Part shown: positions 27,658 through 35,101 of the stretch, in pieces
How positions within the stretch are numbered: position 1 is the first letter of the stretch
How the letters are laid out: every line of letters starts with the position of its first letter
NCBI GenBank assembly: GCA_003281635.1
Contig: QCBK01000012.1
Coordinates: 1 to 46,923, forward strand
Source: Prochlorococcus sp. AG-347-G22
GTDB taxonomy: Bacteria > Cyanobacteriota > Cyanobacteriia > PCC-6307 > Cyanobiaceae
Length of the DNA stretch: 46,923 bases
Direction of reading: 5' to 3'
Translations under genes and position numbers: made by a program
The notes under the pieces: generated by a model
What the model saw: only the letters and a program-made list of their open reading frames with translations
What the model was told of the DNA's origin: nothing
Databases searched by the model: none

Positions 27658-28994
27658 TTATCAAAGCCTTCTTGCATCTCTTTTTCATTCAGATTTCTAC
27701 CGATAAAAACAAGTTGATTTCTACGAGGTTCGTTACCCCATTCTTTGTCAGGTTGTGCAGTAAACAACATGTGTACTCCCTGAAAAACTATTCTCCTTGG
27801 GTTGCCTGAGTAACTAATGAAACCTTTAGTTCTGAATATATCTACCCCTTTTTCTGAGAGAAGTCTTCCCATCCAAGTATTTAGTTTTTCTGGGTCAACA
27901 TCTCCAAAACGCTCTATAGCAATTGAGCCAACTTCATCATCATGTTCGTGCTCTGCTTGCCAGAACCTTTCAGTATTAAATGGGATCTCTTTATTTTCGT
28001 CACTTTTAATGACTTTCATATTGAATTCTTCAGCAGTGTGCTGTGTAAACAAACCTATCTTTGTAGGCTTTTCTATGTTCAGGATGAAGGATTTATTTCC
28101 TTTATCCTCCAATTCGAGATTTATATGTTCTCCATATGAGATGGTATTTCCAGGATCTAAACTATTAGCTTTTTCTGCATAAAGTCTCACGGAGGATTCG
28201 GCACCATCTTTAAGTTCCTCCTCACTCTCCCCTTGGTTAACGAGAGCTACTAAGGACATTTCTGGATCTGGTCCTTCTTCTAGCATTAATTCATATTTAC
28301 CTGCATCAAGATCGTAAACACCTGTCCATTCAAAAGGATATTCTGGTTCAAGGAATGTTGGCCTGCGTTTAAGGATTTGATCTAGATCAAATGCACTTAG
28401 ATTTAAGACTGTTTCAATTGGTACTTTGGCATTCTCGGCTCGAATAATTCGAGTCATTCGGTTCATATCTCTCAACCTCGATTCAAGAGTATTTAAAGCA
28501 TCATCAGAGACTAAATCAGTTTTGTTAAGGACAAGAACATCTGCAAATGCAACTTGTTCTGAACTTTCATCACTCCTTCCTAGTTGCTGATCAATATGTG
28601 CAGCATCAACTAAAGTCACAATTCCATCGAGAGTAAATTCAGAACTAATCTCCTCATCCATAAAAAAAGTCTGAGCAACTGGGCCTGGATCTGCTAATCC
28701 TGTCGTTTCTACTAAAACATAGTCAAACTTATCTCTTCTTTTCATGAGGTTGCCAAGGACTCTTATTAAATCACCGCGAACAGTACAACAAATGCAACCG
28801 TTTGACATCTCAAAAACTTCTTCATCTGCATTTATTACGAGTCCTTGATCTATACCTACTTCACCGTATTCATTCTCAATTACGGCTATTCTTTTCCCGT
28901 GCTCTTCACTCAATATTCTATTAAGCAAAGTAGTCTTCCCTGAACCTAAGAATCCAGTGAGAATAGTAACGGGAACTTTATCTTTGATGCTCAT
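27645..28994 (-). CDS. CobW/G3E-family GTPase, likely zinc metallochaperone
   Basis: 449 residues. The P-loop is GFLGSGKTTLLNR (14-26), followed by the metal-binding CICC at 67-70 (family CxCC), ETTGLADP near 96 and NKTD at 157-160. The CobW C-terminal domain is around 355-449. A stretch at about 221-330, FEWTGVYDLDAGKYELML onward, is absent from the minimal family and resembles a segment of ZnuA encoded next door. HDD/HEHDD residues near 349 add metal ligands. The zinc-uptake context suggests zinc delivery to apo-proteins. It overlaps the WD40 gene and is 77 bp downstream of znuA. Confidence 0.88.
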   Translation of the reverse strand: MSIKDKVPVTILTGFLGSGKTTLLNRILSEEHGKRIAVIENEYGEVGIDQGLVINADEEVFEMSNGCICCTVRGDLIRVLGNLMKRRDKFDYVLVETTGLADPGPVAQTFFMDEEISSEFTLDGIVTLVDAAHIDQQLGRSDESSEQVAFADVLVLNKTDLVSDDALNTLESRLRDMNRMTRIIRAENAKVPIETVLNLSAFDLDQILKRRPTFLEPEYPFEWTGVYDLDAGKYELMLEEGPDPEMSLVALVNQGESEEELKDGAESSVRLYAEKANSLDPGNTISYGEHINLELEDKGNKSFILNIEKPTKIGLFTQHTAEEFNMKVIKSDENKEIPFNTERFWQAEHEHDDEVGSIAIERFGDVDPEKLNTWMGRLLSEKGVDIFRTKGFISYSGNPRRIVFQGVHMLFTAQPDKEWGNEPRRNQLVFIGRNLNEKEMQEGFDKCLI

Positions 28995-29071
28995 TTACTG
29001 ATTTTTACTTAATAAACAATAGTTTAATAATAGTAATAATAAGAAATGAAAACCGTTTTTATTAGAAAAAT

Positions 29072-30586
29072 TTAATCTGAAAGTTTGTACCATTCAGACT
29101 CAAGATTGGAGCCAGATTCTTTATCACAGCTTCCGCCTAATGAATCAACAATTGTACAAGTGTTGTGAACGGCTACTGAAACCGTATTACCATCCATCAT
29201 CAATCCATCAACGAATATTTGATTAGAAGCTAAAGGAACTGAACTTTGTCTACTTAAGTTCCTTAATAACTTAGATGCAGGAATTTGTTCAGGAAATATT
29301 GCCAGAACATTCTCTTCATCTAACATTTTTAAAGTAGAACTTATGTTGTCTGGCCTTAAGCTTGAGGAGTCTCCAAGAAAGTCAAGTAAACTAATGGTTT
29401 CAAAACCAAATGCATCCCCGTAGTATTCCATTGCTTTGTGTTTAGAGACAATTACTCTGTTTTCCTCAGGAATAGAGCTTACTTGTTCGACGATCCAACT
29501 ATCTAAGCCTTCTAAGAGAGAATCAGCTTTTTCGAATCTTTCATTAATTAGTTTTCTGTCACCTCTATTAAAAACTGAAATATCTTTCTTTAAACTTTTG
29601 CTTATAAGATCTCCCATTTTTATGATGTTATGTGGATCATGCCAAACATGAGGATCTAGTCCTCCATGGTCATGATGATGATGCCCCTCTCCTTCGTCTG
29701 GTACTTGTGCTATTGGTTCTACATCACTATTTGAAACGTCTTTAAAAAAGTGTTGAGTTGCTTCAAACTCAAAAGGCATGTGTTCAGTAAAAAATATATA
29801 TTGACCATCTTCTTTGATCTCCACGTTAAAAACAGTACTTTCTTTTCTTTGATCAAAGTTAAGAACAAAAGCTTTATTACTGGCTATCAAAGTACCATCA
29901 TTTTTTCTGCTTATTGAGTCTTTAGATCCTAATAGTTCTTTCGCTAAATCTTCAGACCCTTCTATGTCATTAGATTTGAGAATCACCATCTTCATTGCAG
30001 GATCTGCATATTCTCCATCGACTTTTTCAAATGACCATTTGTAAGAACCCTTAGAAAGTTGGAATTTGCCTGCCCATTCGAAAGCACCCTCAGCGTGATC
30101 ATCATGTCCACCATGATCAGAGTGATCGTCGTGACCTCCATGATCAGAGTGGTCATCTACCTTAGCTGAATGTTCAGAGTGATCATCATGACCTCCATGA
30201 TCAGAATGATCATCTACGTCTATTGCACTAACACCTACAACAACAGTATTCTTTTTACTTTCCCAATTTCTCATGCTTGGAGTCATTTCTTTACCAAGAG
30301 TAAATACTTTGTCTGCGCTATTTAGTAATTGTGCTTGCCTTGGATTGATCTTTAAGTCATGAACATCTTGTTTTCTATCTACTAAGCATGTAACTTCGTC
30401 AGATGGTAATGCAATTGATTTAACTAAATCACAAACTAGTGGTTCTATTGCTACGTATGAATTTCCCTTAGCCAAAACATCCTGTCCAAAACCAGAAAAT
30501 ATAATCGTTCCAGCGATTACGGAATTTTTAATAATTGACTTACTCGAACCTGTTCTATTTGTTAAAAGTCTTTTAAAAATTGACAT
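29072..30586 (-). CDS. znuA: Zinc ABC transporter periplasmic binding protein with inserted domain
   Basis: 504 residues, far longer than the usual 300 or so. A long signal sequence (about residues 1-39) leads to the ZnuA fold, with VHDL (His76), GKEMTPSMRNW near 98 and DPHVWHDPHN near 311. The usual His-rich loop is expanded (about 125-164, tandem DDHSDHGGH), and a domain of about 115 residues (168-283) starting FEWAGKFQLSKGSYKWSF is inserted after it. A second His-rich spot, GHHHHDHGG, lies at about 301-309. It binds zinc in the periplasm for ZnuB/ZnuC. Divergent from znuC over a shared palindromic operator. Confidence 0.9.
   Translation of the reverse strand: MSIFKRLLTNRTGSSKSIIKNSVIAGTIIFSGFGQDVLAKGNSYVAIEPLVCDLVKSIALPSDEVTCLVDRKQDVHDLKINPRQAQLLNSADKVFTLGKEMTPSMRNWESKKNTVVVGVSAIDVDDHSDHGGHDDHSEHSAKVDDHSDHGGHDDHSDHGGHDDHAEGAFEWAGKFQLSKGSYKWSFEKVDGEYADPAMKMVILKSNDIEGSEDLAKELLGSKDSISRKNDGTLIASNKAFVLNFDQRKESTVFNVEIKEDGQYIFFTEHMPFEFEATQHFFKDVSNSDVEPIAQVPDEGEGHHHHDHGGLDPHVWHDPHNIIKMGDLISKSLKKDISVFNRGDRKLINERFEKADSLLEGLDSWIVEQVSSIPEENRVIVSKHKAMEYYGDAFGFETISLLDFLGDSSSLRPDNISSTLKMLDEENVLAIFPEQIPASKLLRNLSRQSSVPLASNQIFVDGLMMDGNTVSVAVHNTCTIVDSLGGSCDKESGSNLESEWYKLSD
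30095..30214 (-). repeat. Tandem 27-nt repeats encoding DDHSDHGGH in znuA
   Basis: Residues 125-164 of ZnuA consist of about four 9-residue units: DDHSDHGGH, DDHSEHSAK, V, DDHSDHGGH, DDHSDHGGH, then DDHAEG. At DNA level the units are 27 nt, so slippage can change zinc-sponge length between strains. Confidence 0.85.
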
Positions 30587-30606
30587 GAAAAATAATTAAA
30601 CCTTTA

Positions 30607-30623
30607 AAAATGATAATCATTTT
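30607..30623. promoter_or_regulatory. Fur/Zur-type operator between divergent znuA and znuC
   Basis: AAAATGATAATCATTTT is a perfect 17-bp palindrome centred on A30615, close to the canonical Fur/Zur box (GATAATGATAATCATT). It sits 21 bp upstream of the znuA start and 100 bp upstream of znuC. The regulator is probably the Fur-family gene at 31507-31941, which would repress both directions when zinc is sufficient. Confidence 0.75.
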
Positions 30624-30661
30624 CATTATAACTGACAAGCAAAGGTATCAAATGTTATGAA

Positions 30662-30684
30662 AATAATACGCAATTTGTATTATT
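30662..30684. promoter_or_regulatory. Second inverted repeat in the znuA-znuC intergenic region
   Basis: AATAATAC and GTATTATT are perfect 8-nt arms separated by 7 nt (GCAATTT), 39 bp downstream of the Zur-type palindrome and 38 bp before znuC. It may be a second binding site or simply overlap the znuC -10 region (TATTAT). Confidence 0.4.
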
Positions 30685-30722
30685 GGTAAGCTTATAAAGT
30701 GACTTTTTTAAAAGATTAATTA

Positions 30723-31493
30723 ATGGCTACTTTAGTCGCTGAAAATTTAACCTTTGCATACACAAAAAAAAGTAAGCCAGCTTTGAATAAGGTATCGGTT
30801 GAGATTAAACCTGGAACTCTAACAGCTTTAGTTGGCCCAAACGGCGCTGGTAAATCAACTCTTTTGAGAATATTGCAAGGACAAAATACTCCAGATAAAG
30901 GCGAAATAAAAATTGACGGTAAAAATTTATATAGATCTAGAGCTCTTGTGGCACTTATGCCTCAAAGAAGTTCTATGAATTGGAAGTTCCCCATTACAGT
31001 TGAAAAATTGGTATCTCTTGGTCAAATAAAGTATTCAAAATCAAAAAGTAATAACCCCTTTCAAATTAAGACCCTTCTAGCATATCCTAATTCTTGGATT
31101 AATAAATGTTGTGAATTAGAGGCGACAATGCAAAGAGTCGGCATTGCAAATATTGCTAACAGAAGGCTTGATTCTCTATCTGGTGGACAACAACAAAGAG
31201 CTCTACTAGCAAAAACTCTTATGTCCCCTGCAAAAATATTTCTTTTAGATGAACCTTGTGCAGCTTTGGACCCACCTGCAAAGGAAGATTTTCTAAAAAT
31301 TGTTCGTCAACTTGCTGATGCGGGACTTTCTTTGCTCGTAAGTAGCCATGATTGGGGCGAGTCTTTAAATAACTATGATCAAGTAATCGTTCTTGATAAA
31401 AGTGTTTTGGCAGTTGGTAGTCCTGACCAAATAAAAGATAAATTAGAGGCTATAAACATTAGCTGTATAAACGAAAATAATTTCTGTGATTAG
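30723..31493 (+). CDS. znuC: Zinc ABC transporter ATP-binding protein
   Basis: 256-residue ABC ATPase. Walker A is GPNGAGKST (38-46), Q-loop LMPQRSSMNWK near 78, signature LSGGQQQRALLAK near 150, Walker B IFLLDEPCAALDP near 173, and the switch His in VSSHDWGES. It powers the ZnuB permease. The segment between the Q-loop and signature, around residues 97-130, is longer than in ZnuC of other bacteria. Its permease partner znuB is 465 bp further on, with the oppositely oriented regulator gene in between. Confidence 0.93.
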   Translation: MATLVAENLTFAYTKKSKPALNKVSVEIKPGTLTALVGPNGAGKSTLLRILQGQNTPDKGEIKIDGKNLYRSRALVALMPQRSSMNWKFPITVEKLVSLGQIKYSKSKSNNPFQIKTLLAYPNSWINKCCELEATMQRVGIANIANRRLDSLSGGQQQRALLAKTLMSPAKIFLLDEPCAALDPPAKEDFLKIVRQLADAGLSLLVSSHDWGESLNNYDQVIVLDKSVLAVGSPDQIKDKLEAINISCINENNFCD

Positions 31494-31506
31494 AAAATGT
31501 TCCTTT

Positions 31507-31941
31507 TCAATTTTGAGCTTGATAACAGTTTTGGCAAAGCCCGAAATATTCGAGGGTATGAAACAACAATTGGAATTTCTTTGGATTTGTTTTGGGTGTA
31601 TGTATATCTTTTACCGGGCATCCTTCCATTTTTGATGTCTCACCACATTGAACACAGGTCAAATGATGAATATCTCTATCTACGGGAGTGTAAAGTACCT
31701 CTCCAGTTGGGAGATGTCTAGAACGTATTAAACCATGCTTTATAAGAACTTGAAGATTCCTGTAAACAGTGGTCAATCCCATGGCTTTGCCGCTTTCTAT
31801 CAATTGTCTATGCAACTCTTGACCACTCAATTCATCTTCACATTTATTAAGTTCTTCAAGAAGTTGTTCTTGTCTTTTGGTAATGTCAGACTTAGTTACC
31901 ATTGTTTCCGAAATCTTTTTTTGTCCCGTATTTTTGATCAT
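31507..31941 (-). CDS. zur: Fur-family transcriptional regulator, likely Zur
   Basis: 144 residues. The winged helix includes TTVYRNLQVLIKHGLI (about 57-72). Regulatory metal ligands are DRDIHHLTCVQCG (about 88-100, Cys96/Cys99), then HTLEYFGLC (about 128-136) and CQNC (Cys136/Cys139), the two structural zinc CxxC pairs. Embedding between znuC and znuB makes the zinc sensor Zur the best reading. The start is uncertain: an in-frame ATG at residue 14 (complement of 31900-31902) would leave a 56-bp gap to znuB, against 17 bp for the longest frame. Confidence 0.88.
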   Translation of the reverse strand: MIKNTGQKKISETMVTKSDITKRQEQLLEELNKCEDELSGQELHRQLIESGKAMGLTTVYRNLQVLIKHGLIRSRHLPTGEVLYTPVDRDIHHLTCVQCGETSKMEGCPVKDIHTPKTNPKKFQLLFHTLEYFGLCQNCYQAQN

Positions 31942-31958
31942 ACCGAATCATTCGAATA

Positions 31959-32744
31959 ATGTCTTTTATTAATAACAACTGGTGGCTTGTCCCATTAATA
32001 ATAACTATTTTCTCAGGGATCTTATGTCCAGCAATGGGAACTGTATTAATCACTCATAAGAGATTATTACAAGTTAATTTAATCTCTCATTGTGTTTTGC
32101 CTGGACTTGCTTTAGCCTTAGCGCTTGGAATTCATCCTTCAATTGGTGGTGTTATCAGTGGTCTTTTAGGCTCGGTAATTGCGGAAAGTTTAACTAATAG
32201 AAAAAGTGAAAATTATGAAGCAGTTATGAATACTATTCTTGCTGGAATGCTTGGATTTGGAGTCCTTATAATCCCTCTACTCGGAATAAGGATTGATTTG
32301 GAGGCAGTATTATTTGGCGATTTATTGACAGCAAATTTTGGAGATTTACTTAGAACAATAATTGCTTTTTTAGTATTTATACTTTTAATGACTTTTGGAT
32401 ATGAAAAGGTGGTTTATGTTGGATTAGATCCAGAAGGTGCATCCGCAAGTGGTATAAACGTTTCTTTATTAAATCTTGCTTTGAGTTTTACAACGGCATT
32501 AGTAATTGTTAGTTCAATGTCAGCCGTGGGAGTAATTCTTGTTATTGCTCTTCTTTCTAGCCCAACTCTGTTAGGGCTAAATAAGGCTCATAGTTTAAGA
32601 ATTGCAATGATGAGGTCTTCATTTTTTGGATTATGCATCTCACTTCTGGGCTTTATTCTCTCTATAGTCTTTAATTTGTCGCCTGGACCTGCAATTAGTG
32701 TTATTTGTGTCGTATCTCTACTGATTCCTAAACTTCGTAAATAA
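31959..32744 (+). CDS. znuB: Zinc ABC transporter permease
   Basis: 261 residues with about eight hydrophobic segments of the ABC-3 family. Characteristic pieces are GTVLITHKRLLQVNLISHCVLPGLALAL near the N-terminus (segment spans residues 27-54), the GLDPEGASASGINV motif near 155 and LLSSPTLLGL near 199. It forms the zinc channel with ZnuC. Divergent from zur; its stop is directly followed by the stop of the convergent 48-residue gene, without a gap. Confidence 0.92.
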   Translation: MSFINNNWWLVPLIITIFSGILCPAMGTVLITHKRLLQVNLISHCVLPGLALALALGIHPSIGGVISGLLGSVIAESLTNRKSENYEAVMNTILAGMLGFGVLIIPLLGIRIDLEAVLFGDLLTANFGDLLRTIIAFLVFILLMTFGYEKVVYVGLDPEGASASGINVSLLNLALSFTTALVIVSSMSAVGVILVIALLSSPTLLGLNKAHSLRIAMMRSSFFGLCISLLGFILSIVFNLSPGPAISVICVVSLLIPKLRK

Positions 32745-32891
32745 TTAAATCTTAAATGTCCAATCAGAGTTTAATGCTTGAGCTTCTGGATTGTTTTTTA
32801 AAGCTACTTCCATAGCCTCTTTTTTATTATTAGCTATAACAACTTCATCAAATTCCTTTCCATTTTTTTTGAGACTTACTTTGAAACGCAT
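32745..32891 (-). CDS. Small hypothetical protein (48 residues)
   Basis: The gene encodes MRFKVSLKKNGKEFDEVVIA then NNKKEAMEVALKNNPEAQAL and a short tail. The beta-beta-alpha pattern, ending with SDWTFKI, suggests a tiny alpha/beta fold. I recall homologues in many marine picocyanobacteria without function. It abuts the znuB stop on the opposite strand. Confidence 0.75.
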   Translation of the reverse strand: MRFKVSLKKNGKEFDEVVIANNKKEAMEVALKNNPEAQALNSDWTFKI

Positions 32892-32974
32892 AAAAATTAT
32901 TTAATTAATCAAAAGTTAACCACTAAGCAACTAGATTTAAATACTCTTAAAAGTTAATTGATGAAATAGAAACT

Positions 32975-33223
32975 TTAGTTATTCTGAAGTTTTTCTACTA
33001 CAGATTCTTTCTCGATCTTAGCTACATCCTGTAATCCATTAGCATCAAACCAAGGAGCGTTTTCCCAATTAAATCCTTCCCCAAAAGTATTATCGGGAGC
33101 AGCTACGTACCAGTGACATGAAGAGTCGGGAACATCTACAGCACATTTTGACCAGTCAGCTTCCCATTGTGGAACTTGTACCCACATTACAGATGCTAAT
33201 AAAAAAGAAAAAATCAAATTCAT
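32975..33223 (-). CDS. Small secreted hypothetical protein
   Basis: 82 residues. The short hydrophobic N-terminus (MNLIFSFLLASVMWVQ) resembles a signal sequence. The mature part is Trp-rich (QWEADWSK, CHWYVAAPDNTFGEGFNWENAPWFD) with two Cys (CAVDVPDSSC), likely a disulfide. No family recognised. It is followed by a 47-residue gene on the same strand upstream (33233). Confidence 0.65.
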   Translation of the reverse strand: MNLIFSFLLASVMWVQVPQWEADWSKCAVDVPDSSCHWYVAAPDNTFGEGFNWENAPWFDANGLQDVAKIEKESVVEKLQNN

Positions 33224-33232
33224 AATTATCGG

Positions 33233-33376
33233 TTAGCAAAATTTTGAAAGATTTTTTTCACATTCTCTCTTTCTTTTCTTCCAGTAATTTTCAAGTATTT
33301 GATATTTATGCTTATTTTTAAATTGACTTAAATGAATATTATTCTGATTAAGAACTGAAGTGTTTTTGATTTTCAT
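33233..33376 (-). CDS. Small basic hypothetical protein (47 residues)
   Basis: Begins MKIKNTSVLNQNNIHLSQ, with a strongly basic stretch ENYWKKRKRECEKNL and a single Cys at the C-terminus. It starts at the complement of 33374-33376 and ends 9 bp before the next gene's start codon, which suggests co-transcription with 32975-33223. Could be a chance frame, but the ATG, length and spacing favour a real gene. Confidence 0.5.
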   Translation of the reverse strand: MKIKNTSVLNQNNIHLSQFKNKHKYQILENYWKKRKRECEKNLSKFC

Positions 33377-33453
33377 GACTCAAGCTGTCAATGTAGATCA
33401 TATTTAAGACACTTTATAGATTTTTTGAAGTGAATTTATACTTAATTTTTGCC

Positions 33454-33588
33454 TTACTTTTGTGACGGTAAGTATTTTTCGGGATTATTTTCAATATAAG
33501 TAAACGAATATTTGACAACACTTACTATTACTGAAAAAAGAGCAATTGCTGAAATAATAAAAATGATTTTTTTGTAAATGCTTTTCAT
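33454..33588 (-). CDS. Small single-span membrane protein (44 residues)
   Basis: MKSIYKKIIFIISAIALFSV starts the protein, and VVKYSFTYIENNPEKYLPSQK ends it (its last 20 residues begin VKYSF). A basic N-terminus followed by one hydrophobic helix predicts an N-in membrane peptide or an uncleaved signal. Similar short proteins occur throughout this region. Function unknown. Confidence 0.6.
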   Translation of the reverse strand: MKSIYKKIIFIISAIALFSVIVSVVKYSFTYIENNPEKYLPSQK

Positions 33589-33673
33589 GAATCTTTTATG
33601 TTTTTGATTATTTTTTTCATCAACGCCCAATTTTTCTGAAAGATTTAAATAATTAGTAATTTATACTGTAGCC

Positions 33674-33784
33674 TTTTAAATTCTCTACGGAGTAGATTAA
33701 ATACATCAGAAACTCCTCACACACTTTTTTCTGATAACTTTAAAAGTACTCGACCTTGATGTTTGAGTACTTTTAATATTTTTT
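33674..33784 (+). ncRNA. Candidate small RNA displaying the Yfr1 motif
   Basis: The 490-bp gap 33589-34078 holds two RNA-like units. This one has a -10 TATACT (33662-33667). A 7-bp hairpin follows, ATCAGAA (33705-33711) with TTCTGAT (33729-33735), whose 17-nt loop starts with ACTCCTCACACACT. An 11-bp terminator hairpin with a T-run ends it. The loop 14-mer is identical to the functional motif of Yfr1 at 5813-5826, but the flanks and hairpins differ. An upstream GGAGT (33689-33693) can pair with the ACTCC, giving an alternative closed form. No ORF. I do not know this RNA from the literature. Confidence 0.65.
33741..33784 (+). terminator. Rho-independent terminator of the Yfr1-motif RNA
   Basis: TAAAAGTACTC (33741-33751) and GAGTACTTTTA (33765-33775) are perfectly complementary over 11 bp with a 13-nt loop, followed by ATA-TTTTTT ending at 33784. 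Confidence 0.8.
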
Positions 33785-33850
33785 GCCATGTGACAGTTAA
33801 GATAGAGGTCTATTAGACATTACATATTTTGAATTTAGGTGTGATATTAG

Positions 33851-33949
33851 GGAAGTGTGTAGGAGAAATTGATTTATTTCAGTGGAAACAAGGAAACACT
33901 TGATATAAATCAATTTAAAAAGATCTCTCTTTGAGGGATCTTTTTTTTT
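33851..33949 (+). ncRNA. Yfr2-family small RNA
   Basis: A 12-bp perfect stem, AAATTGATTTAT (33866-33877) with ATAAATCAATTT (33905-33916), carries an inner CAGTG/CACTTG stem. Its loop presents GGAAACAAGGAAACA, two GGAAACA copies, the hallmark of the Yfr2-Yfr5 family. A -10-like GATATT (33843-33848) precedes it and a terminator follows. The 5' tail AGTGTGTAGGAG (33854-33865) is the reverse complement of the Yfr1 motif except for one missing G. Family membership is well supported; which paralogue is not. Confidence 0.85.
33919..33949 (+). terminator. Rho-independent terminator of the Yfr2-family RNA
   Basis: AAAGATC (33919-33925) pairs with GATCTTT (33937-33943), extended by CTC/GAG, followed by a run of T to 33949. 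Confidence 0.85.
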
Positions 33950-34078
33950 GGATTATTAGAAGTACATATTAAATTCTGAATATAAAAACATATACGCTAT
34001 CTTACAAAATTAATTAGGTCGCCACTACAAATTAGTAATTTATTTCGTTAGATTATGAGTCATTGAATTCTTCTGTTA

Positions 34079-34462
34079 ATGAAAATATTTTTTTTAGCAA
34101 TTTTAATTTGTTCAAGCTTTATATTTCCTTCTTCATCATTTGCCTCACATATAGATCTAAAACCTTGTGTAGAGATTGCTCATTGTGTACGAGAAGAATG
34201 GGAGGTAAATAATATTGAGAATCCTTTTGAAGAGATTAAAACATTTATCGAAAACACTCCAAGAACTGAGATTGTAGAAATTGATGGCGATTATCTTCAT
34301 GCTGAGGCAACGAGTAAATGGATGAAGTATGTAGACGACTTAGAAGTATCCTTTTTACCTGAATCAAACATCTTATCAATAAGATCAGAATCAAGAGTTG
34401 GAGAAAGTGATTTGGGAGTGAATCAAAAAAGAGTTGATTTACTAAAATCCAAAATGTTTTAA
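34079..34462 (+). CDS. Exported DUF1499 protein
   Basis: 127 residues. A signal peptide (about 1-22, ending SSFA/SHID) precedes the DUF1499 core: a Cys pair around CVEIAHC, TPRTEIVEIDGDYLHAEAT near residue 60, and RSESRVGESDLGVNQKRVDL near 100. The family is common in cyanobacteria and chloroplasts; the role is unclear, and membrane or lumen location is probable. It lies 130 bp downstream of the Yfr2-type RNA. Confidence 0.85.
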   Translation: MKIFFLAILICSSFIFPSSSFASHIDLKPCVEIAHCVREEWEVNNIENPFEEIKTFIENTPRTEIVEIDGDYLHAEATSKWMKYVDDLEVSFLPESNILSIRSESRVGESDLGVNQKRVDLLKSKMF

Positions 34463-34545
34463 GATAAAAAGTTAAAAAAATAATTTGTTTTTATTGTTTT
34501 TTGTATAACTTTTCATGTTTTAAAAAAAATTAGCAGATAAAAAAG

Positions 34546-34557
34546 TGATAATTATCA
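34546..34557. promoter_or_regulatory. TGATAATTATCA palindrome, Fur/Zur-like
   Basis: A perfect 12-bp palindrome with the TGATAAT half-site of Fur/Zur operators, located 45 bp upstream of the membrane gene at 34602 and 84 bp after the DUF1499 stop. It could bring the small membrane protein under iron or zinc control. Confidence 0.45.
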
Positions 34558-34601
34558 TCATGTCTTAATAATGGCAAATTTATTAGATTTTCTCCAAAAA
34601 G

Positions 34602-34886
34602 ATGATCATAAATTTTATATATTTATTATTATTTATTTTTGCTTTTTTCTGGTTTTATATAAACATCAAAAAAAATGGACTTAAATGGATAATCAAAGGT
34701 CTTTTTCAAATTGGAATATTAGTATTATTCATTGGAGGGTTTTTCAAAATATTTTTCACCTTACCCCCTAATTTATTTTTAAAAATATTTTTTCTTATTA
34801 TTTATGCATGGTGCACTATTGGAATAAATGTAAATTTCATGATCCCTTTGATTAGTTTGATTGACCAAAAAATAGTTAAAAAATAA
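34602..34886 (+). CDS. Small membrane protein (94 residues), unknown
   Basis: Three hydrophobic segments (about 4-20, 31-50, 57-76) with LPPNLFLKIFF and AWCTIGINVNFMIP between and after them. The ATG lacks a Shine-Dalgarno. A 37-codon frame from an ATG at 34571 overlaps its start in another frame and is a weaker candidate. Function unknown; possibly metal-regulated because of the palindrome upstream. Confidence 0.55.
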   Translation: MIINFIYLLLFIFAFFWFYINIKKNGLKWIIKGLFQIGILVLFIGGFFKIFFTLPPNLFLKIFFLIIYAWCTIGINVNFMIPLISLIDQKIVKK

Positions 34887-34961
34887 GACTAAAATATGAC
34901 TTAATTCTTAGTGTAAAAATAAATCTATTAACTTTATCTGTAATATTAAAATATAAAGGAT

Positions 34962-35072
34962 TTATTTTTTTCCTTTTGAAAGTCTTTTTCTTGTATACCT
35001 AGTCTTTAATGCCAAGTCTGTAATTATATATATTCCAAATAAAAGAATGATTATTCCAATAAAGTATTTCAT
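34962..35072 (-). CDS. Single-span micropeptide (36 residues)
   Basis: MKYFIGIIILLFGIYIITDL begins the protein, and the remainder is basic (TRYTRKRLSKGKK). One membrane helix with a positively charged C-terminus, so probably an inner-membrane or thylakoid micropeptide. It is 29 bp downstream of the OsmC gene on the same strand. Confidence 0.6.
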   Translation of the reverse strand: MKYFIGIIILLFGIYIITDLALKTRYTRKRLSKGKK

Positions 35073-35101
35073 TATATTTTTGTAATTACTATGTTTGAGA
35101 T

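Noticed and set aside
31497..31721. Plus-strand ORF directly after znuC
   Set aside because: Antisense to zur, whose helix and CxxC motifs are clear.
34571..34684. 37-codon frame overlapping the start of the 34602 gene
   Set aside because: Shorter and without a Shine-Dalgarno; the 94-residue frame fits a membrane protein better, although the choice is not certain.
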